64,000 nucleotides of DNA from AP-15 sp963846635. Lineage in GTDB: Bacteria > Pseudomonadota > Alphaproteobacteria > ATCC43930 > CGMCC-115725. The notes beneath the pieces were generated by a model, which did no database searches, was not told the DNA's origin, and saw nothing but the letters and a program-made list of their open reading frames with translations. The stretch spans positions 1 through 64,000 of the forward strand of contig CAWJXM010000023.1 in assembly GCA_963846635.1 (NCBI GenBank), in the 5' to 3' direction. Made by a program: the position numbers and the translations under genes. Positions 38,111 through 45,873 of the stretch are shown piece after piece. Each line of letters opens with the position of its first letter. The first letter of the stretch is position 1.

Positions 38111-38941
38111 TCAGGGATGCAATACGAGCCCTTCGCGGGCCACCACCGTGCCGGGCCGTGCCGCCTCGGCCTCGGCCGCGATCCCATCCATAAAGACGTC
38201 GTCATGGCCCGGGTCGTGGTGAAAGAGCACTAGCGTGCGCACGCCCGCGGCTTCTGCCAACCGTACCCCTTCCTGCCAGGTGGAATGGCCCCAATCCTTG
38301 TGCTGGGGGAATTCCGCATCAGTATAGGTCGCGTCGTAGATCATCAGATCCGCGCGTTTGGCCAAGGCCAGGATGTTGCGGTCGAGGCCTTCGGGGCGAT
38401 GCTCGGTGTCGGTAATGTAGGCGACGACTTTGCCGGCAAATTCGATGCGATAGCCGGTGGCGCGGTTTGGATGATTGAGCGGCCCGGTGGCAATGTCGAT
38501 CCCGTTGTGCGGCGACAGTCTGTCCCCGGCACCAAAATCGTGAAATTCGATCTGAGCGGTGAAGATCCCCATCGGGATCGGAAACAGCGGCTCGATCATC
38601 ATGTCCTCGAGCACGGTCTTGATACCGCGCCCGTTAAGATGACCGGCCCAAATGCGGATTCTGCTGCGCAAATCATAGCATGGCGCAAAAAACGGCAGCC
38701 CGCAGATGTGGTCGAAATGTGTGTGGCTGTAGAATAGGTCCAACTCCGCCGGCTGTCCCGCGCGCATCAACTCGTTGCCCAAGAGACGCAAGCCGGTGCC
38801 GCCGTCAAACACCATGAGGCGGTCGCCGCAGCGCATCTCGACACAAGACGTATTGCCGCCATAACGCACCGTATCCGGGCCTGGGCAGGCGATGCTGCCG
38901 CGCACGCCCCAAAACCGCACCGTAAATTCCGGCTTGGCCAA
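38111..38941 (-). CDS. MBL-fold metallo-hydrolase
   Basis: A 276-residue metallo-beta-lactamase-fold protein. It begins FTVRFWGVRGSIACPGPDTVRYGGNTSC, with the zinc motif SHTHFDHICGLPFF and further ligands in YITDTEH and LVLFHHDPGH. The GVRGS opening is shared by cyclic-nucleotide phosphodiesterase-like and phosphonate-type MBL proteins. Substrate not determinable. It is monocistronic by appearance and divergent from the small TRCPT gene. Confidence 0.9.
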   Translation of the reverse strand: MAKPEFTVRFWGVRGSIACPGPDTVRYGGNTSCVEMRCGDRLMVFDGGTGLRLLGNELMRAGQPAELDLFYSHTHFDHICGLPFFAPCYDLRSRIRIWAGHLNGRGIKTVLEDMMIEPLFPIPMGIFTAQIEFHDFGAGDRLSPHNGIDIATGPLNHPNRATGYRIEFAGKVVAYITDTEHRPEGLDRNILALAKRADLMIYDATYTDAEFPQHKDWGHSTWQEGVRLAEAAGVRTLVLFHHDPGHDDVFMDGIAAEAEAARPGTVVAREGLVLHP

Positions 38942-39120
38942 AATCCGGGTCCCGATATTTGCATCCTCACGCCCATATATCGTCGGATTTGCCCAAAAAA
39001 GCTATATCGCGGTCTCCGTCGCGATGCGATTGCCCGCTTTTTTGACGTTTTATTATAAACCATCGCTTAACCAGATTGGTTTATCACCATCTCGCCCCCC
39101 AACCAGCCCGAGAAGCGGCC

Positions 39121-39342
39121 ATGTCGCAAACCGATTATGAAGAGGCAATTGCCCAATATTTGCGCACTAAAACGGTTACCCGCTGCCCCACTGTCTGCGC
39201 AGTTCCCACTCAGGCGACCATCCCCGATTCCGATCGCGCCGCGTACCGCCGCTATGTTGCCGCGAAAGAGGAAGCACGGCTCTCGCGAGCAAAACCGTTC
39301 ACCGATCCCGCCAATCCGTGGCTGTCGCCGACCGCCTCCTGA
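39121..39342 (+). CDS. Small conserved protein with TRCPTxC motif (paralogue 2)
   Basis: A 73-residue protein, MSQTDYEEAIAQYLRTKTVTRCPTVCAVPTQATI..., clearly related to the protein encoded at 2542: the same spacing of an amphipathic start, TRCPTxCxxxTQAT, and a D/R/A-rich helix. The ATG at 39121 aligns with the paralogue start, so the upstream ATG at 39076 is rejected. An inverted repeat ATAAACCA/TGGTTTAT (39055-39084) lies in the AT-rich leader. Function unknown. Confidence 0.72.
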   Translation: MSQTDYEEAIAQYLRTKTVTRCPTVCAVPTQATIPDSDRAAYRRYVAAKEEARLSRAKPFTDPANPWLSPTAS

Positions 39343-39382
39343 CCTTACACCCTTCGGCTCTCAGCTCGGCTCTTTGAGGGAA

Positions 39383-40450
39383 TCACGAGTTGGCGCGCTG
39401 ACGGGGCCGAATCATTCCGGCGACATGATCGATTGCAGCGTAATAGGTGATGGAAGCGGCAATAGCATGGCGGCCGAGGCACGCCTCGGTGAATTTGATC
39501 ACGTGCTCATCGCCGTTTTCGATTGCGCGGTCGATCAGCTGTCGTTCGCTCTTTTCGCAAGGCTCGACCAAGTCGGCGAAAGCGGTACTGCTGCCGTAGC
39601 AGGCATAGAGCGCGCAGCCGCTTTGCCATGCGTAGCGCAGCGCGGCGCGCGCCGCGCCTTCGCTGATGTGAGGGACGATATGTCCGAGGGCCGCGAGGCT
39701 GGTCACTGTGTGAATGAAAGCGATCGTAGTCGGTATATCGCGGGCATTCGCCAGATAGACCCGGGCAAACAACTCGGTCATTTCGGCGATTTGCGACGCT
39801 GTCGGCCCCTCGGTGGCGACCCAGCCGATGATCGGTGCGAACCACGACATGTCCTCGAGGATCGCAAGTGCTGCGACGATATTGCCAGGGCGGCGTTGGT
39901 CAGGCGGAACGGTCGGGACACGCATGATCGCTTCGCGCGGCGCCAGGATTTCTGTCAGCCGGCGGTTGTCTTCCGGCAATCGCTGCCAGGTCGCTGCCCA
40001 GCTTGCGAGCGCATCGGCCAGTTCGCGCCGCCGGTTCGGCGTCTCGGCTTCGGCAAGCCCGCGCACCGCATGACCAACGCGGATCACGCCATGCGTCGCG
40101 GCGGCACAAAATCCGGGAGCGAGCCGTTCGACCCAGTGATCGAGCACGGTTGGCCATGCGGCTTGCTCGATCTCGTTCTGAAAGAATAGCGCCCAGTCGG
40201 TGAAGCGCTCACGGTGCCCAAGCCCGTCGCGCCAATCGTCACTGTGAATTGGCTCGCCCGCCGGCGGACGCGGCCGCATTCGGTCGCGATAGCGTGCGAG
40301 CCAAGGCATCACCATCTCGGGGCGGCCGAGCGCGCATAGCGCCTCGGCAACCATCGGCGCATGGTTAGTGTTGCCGTTTTCCAGCGCGATCCCGTAAGGT
40401 GTCATTGCGTCGAGCGCGTCGTCATATGACGAATAGCACGGCGTAAGCAT
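39383..40450 (-). CDS. Questin oxidase-like protein
   Basis: A 355-residue protein of the questin oxidase (AflY-like) family, known from fungal polyketide pathways as Baeyer-Villiger-type enzymes without obvious flavin motifs. The N-terminal signature NGNTNHAPMVAEALCALGRPEMVMPWLARYRDRM and the later APGFCAAATHGVIRVGHAVR and YACYGSSTAFADL segments fit. No polyketide genes are near, so its bacterial role is open. The 40451-40684 gap upstream has no supported gene. Confidence 0.78.
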   Translation of the reverse strand: MLTPCYSSYDDALDAMTPYGIALENGNTNHAPMVAEALCALGRPEMVMPWLARYRDRMRPRPPAGEPIHSDDWRDGLGHRERFTDWALFFQNEIEQAAWPTVLDHWVERLAPGFCAAATHGVIRVGHAVRGLAEAETPNRRRELADALASWAATWQRLPEDNRRLTEILAPREAIMRVPTVPPDQRRPGNIVAALAILEDMSWFAPIIGWVATEGPTASQIAEMTELFARVYLANARDIPTTIAFIHTVTSLAALGHIVPHISEGAARAALRYAWQSGCALYACYGSSTAFADLVEPCEKSERQLIDRAIENGDEHVIKFTEACLGRHAIAASITYYAAIDHVAGMIRPRQRANS

Positions 40451-40684
40451 ATTGGCCCGCCTTCCGCTTCCCAGGTCTACAGTCTAACTGATCTCAGCAG
40501 CCCCGGCAGCCTTGATGATCGCCAGCAGATCGAATGGGGGCTCTCGCCATCGTGCCATCAGTGCTGAGCCACCGGCAGAGCTTCGCGCCCCCATCGCGAA
40601 GGAAGGCCACCCAGTCAATGCAGAGGGCTGAGATCGCGAGGCGTGCAATCGCCGTACGGACTACGCCTAAAAACAGGTTCGCTG

Positions 40685-41371
40685 ATGAACAGACGTCAGG
40701 CTCTCTCGATCATCGCGGGTAGCGCCGCATGGCCGCTGACCGCACGGGCGGTCCCGCGGCCGCCGACATTGCGTCGGTTGCGACTGGTCAACGCCCATAC
40801 CGGTGAGACCTTTGATGGCGCCTATCGCGACGACAATGGTCCGATCGAGCAGGCAGTCAAGGAACTTTGCGTCTTCCTCAGAGACTTTCACTGCGGTGCG
40901 GTCGCGCAGATGGATGTCGGCGTCTTCGATTTCCTCGCCAACGTCCTCGATGCTGTGGGCGAGCGCCAGGCGACGATCCTCTCGGCTTATCGTACCCCCG
41001 CCACCAATGCGATGCTGGCGCGTACGATGTTCGGCGTCGCCGAGAACAGCCAGCACATCTATGGTCGGGCGCTCGACATTTCTCTCGGCTCAAAGCTTGC
41101 CCCAGCAATGGAAGCCGCCCGTGCAATGCGCCGCGGCGGCGTCGGCTGGTATCCCCATTCGGGCTTCATCCATATCGATACCGGGCCGGTGCGCAACTGG
41201 ACTCTCGACGAGAGCGGGCTCGGCAATCTATTGCTGTTCGACGGGAATGGCTGGGTGCGGTTCACTGGCGCGCACCATCCGCTCAAAGTTGCGGACCGCC
41301 TCGCCCTCGAGCGCCAGCTCGCCCGCGCCGAGTTTCTTGCCCGTAGCAGGCTCCTGACCCGCTTCCGCTAG
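40685..41371 (+). CDS. DUF882/YcbK-like peptidase-fold protein
   Basis: A 228-residue protein. The start MNRRQALSIIAGSAAWPLTARA is a Tat-like signal (RR followed by a hydrophobic core). The body has the M15-type zinc-site residues: ILSAYRTPATNAML, AENSQHIYGRALDIS (His and Asp ligands) and GFIHIDTGPVRNW (His). YcbK-like proteins are thought to act on peptidoglycan or be degenerate D,D-carboxypeptidases. It is convergent with mbfA. Confidence 0.88.
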   Translation: MNRRQALSIIAGSAAWPLTARAVPRPPTLRRLRLVNAHTGETFDGAYRDDNGPIEQAVKELCVFLRDFHCGAVAQMDVGVFDFLANVLDAVGERQATILSAYRTPATNAMLARTMFGVAENSQHIYGRALDISLGSKLAPAMEAARAMRRGGVGWYPHSGFIHIDTGPVRNWTLDESGLGNLLLFDGNGWVRFTGAHHPLKVADRLALERQLARAEFLARSRLLTRFR

Positions 41372-41384
41372 GCCGGCGCGCCGA

Positions 41385-42518
41385 TCAGCCGGCCACGGCG
41401 ACGCCGATCAGCCGGCCGACGCCAAACGTGATGCCGGCCGCGGCGAGGCCGACAACCAGCTGACGCGCTCCCGAAAACCAAACACTCCGGCCGGTGAACA
41501 GCGACGTACCGGCCCCGATCAGGAACAGGGCGGCACCGCTCGCGGCGAGGCTTGCCGCCACTGCCGGCATTCCGCCAAGCGCAAAGTAGGGCGCCACCGG
41601 AAAGATCGCGCCGATGGCAAAAAGCATGAACGAAGTGCCAGCAGCGGTCCAGGCCGAGCCGCCGAGCTGGTCGGGATCGATCCCCAATTCCTCGCGGACC
41701 AGCGTATCGAGGGCGGTCTTTTTGTGGGCGATCAGCTGCTTGGCCAAAGTTTTCGCCAGCTCTTCGGGCAGGCCCTTGGCCTGATAGATCAGCGCCAGCT
41801 CTTCCTCTTCTTCTTCTTCGGGGACCTGTTCCAGTTCGTCGGCTTCGGTGGCGATCTGGCGTTGTGCCAACTCGCGCGCGGTATTGACCGACAGCCACTC
41901 GCCGAGCGCCATCGAACACGACCCGGCCAACAGTCCGGCGATCCCGGTGACGAGTATGGCATGCGGCGTCAAATCCGCACCCGCCACCCCCATTACGAGA
42001 CTGAGATTGGAGACGAGCCCGTCATTGGCGCCGAGCACGGCGGCACGCAATGCATTGCCGCCGTGCCCACGATGGCGGCCTTCGAGCCGCGCCAGAGTGG
42101 CGCCGGTGAATGCATTCGGCGAGGGTGCAGCGAGCGCCTTGATGATCCGCGCGTGCGAGCGCTCCACCACCGGAAGCCCGCCCGCTACCGCCTCAGGTTG
42201 GGCGGAATAGGAGCCGCTGTCCAGGTGCTCGAGAGTGTTGAGCGTCGGCAACACGAAGGCCGGACCAAATCGCCGCGCGAGCCAGGCAAGAGCCCGGGTG
42301 CGAAACCCAAGGTGCAATTTTGGTACACGCTGCCCAAGAGCTGCGATCTGTTTCTTCCAAAATTCCGCATGCGCCGACTCGACCGCCGCGAGGCGGCCGT
42401 AGACCTGCGCCAGCTGCGGGTTCTTTTCGGTCTGCGAAAGTGTCTGATAGAGCGCCGCGCTATCGAGTTCGCCTTGAAGGTTCGCGGTATAGCGCTGTTC
42501 GGAACCTGGTTCGGCCAT
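41385..42518 (-). CDS. mbfA: Ferritin-like/VIT1 fusion, iron exporter MbfA type
   Basis: A 377-residue fusion. Residues 10-135 are a ferritin-like four-helix domain with the Glu/His ligands (ESAHAEFW and others), and the rest is a VIT1/CCC1 transporter with about five membrane segments (AAVLGANDGLVSNLSLVMGVAGA is diagnostic) and a Glu-rich cytoplasmic helix (ELEQVPEEEEEEELALIY). MbfA exports iron under iron excess or acid in rhizobia, usually under Irr control. Only 22 bases separate it from the zinc-ribbon gene, so no Irr box is evident directly upstream. Confidence 0.9.
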   Translation of the reverse strand: MAEPGSEQRYTANLQGELDSAALYQTLSQTEKNPQLAQVYGRLAAVESAHAEFWKKQIAALGQRVPKLHLGFRTRALAWLARRFGPAFVLPTLNTLEHLDSGSYSAQPEAVAGGLPVVERSHARIIKALAAPSPNAFTGATLARLEGRHRGHGGNALRAAVLGANDGLVSNLSLVMGVAGADLTPHAILVTGIAGLLAGSCSMALGEWLSVNTARELAQRQIATEADELEQVPEEEEEEELALIYQAKGLPEELAKTLAKQLIAHKKTALDTLVREELGIDPDQLGGSAWTAAGTSFMLFAIGAIFPVAPYFALGGMPAVAASLAASGAALFLIGAGTSLFTGRSVWFSGARQLVVGLAAAGITFGVGRLIGVAVAG

Positions 42519-42540
42519 CGCCTACCCCGCTCATGGGTTG

Positions 42541-43236
42541 TCACGACGAGGCGAACGTTACCACGACCCCGGTTGCCGCATCGGGCGGATCAGTGAACGG
42601 CGTTTCAAAATGGACGACTTCGCCCGGCTCCAGCCGCGGTTTTGGTGGATCGACGATTTTGAACTGCAGCTCTTTTTCGGCCGCATCCTGCAGTGCGATG
42701 CGCAGCCGCGGAACATCGCGCGGCACACTGCCGGGATTAGCGATCTCGCCATCGACAACCAGCCCGTCGGGTGTGCGTGCCGGTACGATTTTTCGTATCA
42801 CTAGGCCAATCCCGGTCTCGGGGGCCGGTGCAGCCGCTGCGGTATGGGGAGCCGCCGCCGGGGGCGGCCGATCCGCCGTAAAGTGGCGATCGATAAACAC
42901 GCCGCCGATGATTATTGCTGCCAGCAGCGCCACGATGCCTGCGACCCTTGAGGCGCGCGATCGTGCGCGCGACGACGCAGGCGGGGTACGCGGCGGGATA
43001 TCGAGCCGTGGGATCTCTACCCTGGCAGCTCGCCTGACCGCTCGAGCGGCGGCCTCCTCCTGGTCGGCTAGAGCTCCTTGATCGGCGCTGCCAGCAGCAG
43101 ATTTTTGCCGGACTGCAGCCGCCTCGTACCAAACATGACCGCAATTGGCGCACCGAACAGTGCGTCCGGTCGAACCCGCAAATTCTCGATCTTGGACCCG
43201 ATAACGGGTGTCGCAGGCAGGACAGTTCACAATCAT
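42541..43236 (-). CDS. MJ0042-type zinc-ribbon / DUF3426 membrane protein
   Basis: About 231 residues. The ATG at 43236 starts at MIVNCPACDTRYRV; the paired CxxC motifs (CPAC, CANC in RCANCGHVW) form the MJ0042 zinc ribbon. A basic stretch and one membrane helix (VAGIVALLAAIIIGGVFI) follow, then an Ala/Pro linker and a DUF3426 domain (IANPGSVPRDVPRLRIALQDA). In many alphaproteobacteria such a gene sits beside ftsEX, which is not the case here. Confidence 0.85.
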   Translation of the reverse strand: MIVNCPACDTRYRVQDREFAGSTGRTVRCANCGHVWYEAAAVRQKSAAGSADQGALADQEEAAARAVRRAARVEIPRLDIPPRTPPASSRARSRASRVAGIVALLAAIIIGGVFIDRHFTADRPPPAAAPHTAAAAPAPETGIGLVIRKIVPARTPDGLVVDGEIANPGSVPRDVPRLRIALQDAAEKELQFKIVDPPKPRLEPGEVVHFETPFTDPPDAATGVVVTFASS

Positions 43237-43285
43237 TGGCGCCGCATCGCGGGCGATCACACCGGTCGATGACCTTTGAACCGGC

Positions 43286-44436
43286 TCATGCGGCGATTGG
43301 CGATCCGCCGCGGCGGGCCAGCGTTCGCAGATGATAATCGGCGTCGCCGAAGATCGTATCGATCATTGTTACGCGTTTGAAGTAGTGGCCGACCTTGTAC
43401 TCCATCGTCATGCCGATGCCGCCGTGCAGCTGGATCGCCTGCTGTCCGATAAATCTACCCGATCGCCCGATTTGCACCTTGGCGGCCGATATCGCATCAC
43501 GGCGGTCGGTGGCGTTCTCCTCGGCCGCCATCATCGTCGCGTACATCGCCATACTGCGAGCTTGCTCCAAAGCCATCAGCATGTCGACCGCGCGGTGCTG
43601 CAGCACCTGAAAGCTGCCGATCTCGCGGCCGAACTGGCGGCGGGTCTTTAAATACTCGACCGTCAGCTCGTGCATGACCGCCATCGCTCCGAGAGCCTCG
43701 GCGCAAAGCGCCGCGATCCCCTCGTCGACGACCCGCTCGACAAGCGGCAGTCCGGCGCCCAGCTCTCCAAGCACGGCATCGGGCCCGACCCGCACCCCCG
43801 CGAGTGTCACCTCTGCCGCACGAAGCCCGTCTTGGGTCGGATATCCGCGGTGCGAGACACCCGGGGCTGCAGCGTCGACCAGAAACACGCCAATCCCCTC
43901 GCGATCGCGCTGCCCGCCGCCCACCCGCGCTGTCACGATCAGCTTGCCAGCGCTGTCGCCATGCAGCACCACACCTTTTTCGCCGTCGAGCACCCATCTG
44001 GAGCCGTCGCGGCGGGCTGTGGTCGAAACATCGGCAAGGTTCCAGCGCGAATGCCGTTCGGTCTGACCCAACGCCAAGGTCACGCTGCCATCCGCGATTT
44101 TGGGAACGAGCTCGCGGCGTAACTCGGCATTGCCGCCGTGGCGCAGAAAACCGCCGCCGAGCACGACGGTCGCGAAAAAGGGTTCGAGCACCAATCCGCG
44201 GCCAAACGCCTCCATGACCAGCATCGTTTCAACCGGGCCGCCACCCGAGCCGCCATCAGCTTCGGAAAGGGCAGCCCGAGCAGCCCCAACTCGGCATATT
44301 GGCGCCACAGCTCGCGGCTCCAGCCGTCGACGCCTTGCGCATAGGCCTTACGTTGCTCGAAGGCGTAGCGATTGGCGATCAGCCGCTCCAGGCTGTCCTT
44401 CAACAACCGTTGCTCTTCGCTCAGATCGAAATCCAT
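43286..44436 (-). CDS. Acyl-CoA dehydrogenase family protein, single frameshift
   Basis: Two frames rebuild a protein of about 384 residues. The N-terminal frame (MDFDLSEEQRLLKDSLERLIANRY...GLLGLPF) passes, near 44266, into SEADGGSGGGPVETMLVMEAFGRGLVLEPF; one missing T in a CCCTTTCC run explains the shift. The C-terminal half has QLHGGIGMTMEYKVGHYFKR, the acyl-CoA dehydrogenase C-terminal motif. It probably works with the neighbouring dehydrogenase as a heteromer, as seen for some paired FadE-like genes. Confidence 0.78.
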
Positions 44437-44562
44437 GGCCTCCATCCTCCCTGAACCGCCGGCGGCCCCTCATCCCAACCTCTTGCCGCGCGCGGGAATC
44501 CGCATAGCGGGAGGAGGATGAGGAGGTCGAGGGCTCGGACTATCAGTGCCGCGCCGTGATCT

Positions 44563-45768
44563 TCACAACCCGAGGATAGCCTTGGCCACGATATTCTTCT
44601 GGATTTCGTTGGTCCCGCCGTAAATCGTCGTTTTGCGCCAATTAAAATAAGTGGGCGCGATCGGCCCTGCCCATTCGGGACCGATTGGCGGCTCATTCCA
44701 GCGGTCGTCATCCTCACGCTCGGGCTGGTAAGGCAATGCATAGGGGCCGACCACTTCCATCAGCAGCTCAGTCGTAGCCTGCTGAATTTCCGAACCTTTT
44801 ATCTTCAGGATCGAAGAGGCCGGATCCGGTTTGTTGTCGGTACGATGACGTTCGGCGGCGACAACGCGCAACTGCGTCATCTCGAGCGCCTTCAGCTCGA
44901 CCTCGACCGCGGCAAGCTTTTCGCGGAACCGCTCGTCTTCGATCAGCGGCCTCTCACCGTCGCGTTCGAGCGCCGCCAGTTCCTTGATCCGTCGAATGCG
45001 CTCTTTCGACAGACCGACGCGCGCAATCCCGGTGCGCTCGCGGCCAAGCAGATATTTCGCGTAGTCCCAGCCCTTGTTCTCCTGGCCGACCAGGTTTTCG
45101 ACCGGGACTTTGACATCGTCGAAAAAGACCTCGTTGACCTCGTGACCGCCCTCGATCGTGATGATCGGGCGCACTGTGATCCCAGGCGTCTTCATATCGA
45201 TCAGCAGAAACGAGATGCCCTCTTGCTTTTTCGCCTGGGGGTCGGTGCGCACCAGGCAGAAGATCCAATCGGCGTGCTGGGCCAAGGTCGTCCACGTCTT
45301 CTGCCCGTTGACGATATAGAAATCGCCGTCGCGCTTGGCTGCCGTTCGCAGCGAGGCGAGATCGGAGCCCGAGCCCGGTTCGGAAAAGCCCTGGCACCAC
45401 CAATCCTCGAGATTGGCGATGCGCGGCAGAAAATGCTTTTTCTGCGCCTCCGAGCCGAACGCGATCATAACCGGGCCGACCATGGTCACGCCAAAGCCCA
45501 AAGGCTGAGGTGCCGGCGTCAATTGCAGCTCTTCCTGAAAGATATATTGCTGAACCGGCGTCCAGTCGGTGCCGCCCCATTCGACCGGCCAGTTCGCGAC
45601 CGCCCAGCCCTTTTTGTTCAGGATGCGCTGCCAGGTGACGATGTCGTCTTTTGCGAGCTTTTTTCCTTCCACCAGCTTGGTGCGTATGCTCTCGGGCAGA
45701 TTCTTGTGAAAGAAGGTGCGGACTTCGTCGCGAAAGGTCAGTTCCTCAGGCGTAAAGCGGAGATCCAT
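44563..45768 (-). CDS. Acyl-CoA dehydrogenase
   Basis: A 401-residue flavin enzyme that would introduce the alpha-beta double bond in acyl-CoA. Motifs: WCQGFSEPGSGSDLASLRT and NGQKTWTTLAQHADWIFCLVRTD around the FAD site, EVFFDDVKVPVENLVG, and YGGTNEIQKNIVAKAILGL at the C terminus. Its genomic position, flanked by a second dehydrogenase and a FadJ-like protein on the same strand, suggests a short beta-oxidation operon. Confidence 0.93.
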   Translation of the reverse strand: MDLRFTPEELTFRDEVRTFFHKNLPESIRTKLVEGKKLAKDDIVTWQRILNKKGWAVANWPVEWGGTDWTPVQQYIFQEELQLTPAPQPLGFGVTMVGPVMIAFGSEAQKKHFLPRIANLEDWWCQGFSEPGSGSDLASLRTAAKRDGDFYIVNGQKTWTTLAQHADWIFCLVRTDPQAKKQEGISFLLIDMKTPGITVRPIITIEGGHEVNEVFFDDVKVPVENLVGQENKGWDYAKYLLGRERTGIARVGLSKERIRRIKELAALERDGERPLIEDERFREKLAAVEVELKALEMTQLRVVAAERHRTDNKPDPASSILKIKGSEIQQATTELLMEVVGPYALPYQPEREDDDRWNEPPIGPEWAGPIAPTYFNWRKTTIYGGTNEIQKNIVAKAILGL

Positions 45769-45782
45769 CAGTTGCGCTCCCG

Positions 45783-45866
45783 TTTCCCTGTCGCCCCGCG
45801 AAAGCGGGGGCCCAGGACCACCACTCAGTGCTGTAACCCTGGAGTCCCGCTGGCGCGGGAATGACG
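45783..45866. repeat. Interspersed palindromic repeat with two hairpins
   Basis: A hairpin CCCCGC-GAAA-GCGGGG (45794-45809) and a second CCCGC-TGG-CGCGGG-like hairpin (about 45845-45860) flank a short spacer. The wording resembles common intergenic repeats of alphaproteobacteria. It lies in the 105-base gap between the acyl-CoA dehydrogenase and FadJ-like genes. Confidence 0.65.
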
Positions 45867-45873
45867 GTTTTAA

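Noticed and set aside
39137..40189. 350-codon plus-strand frame across the small protein and questin oxidase genes
   Set aside because: It overlaps two supported genes in the wrong frame or strand and shows no protein-like pattern.
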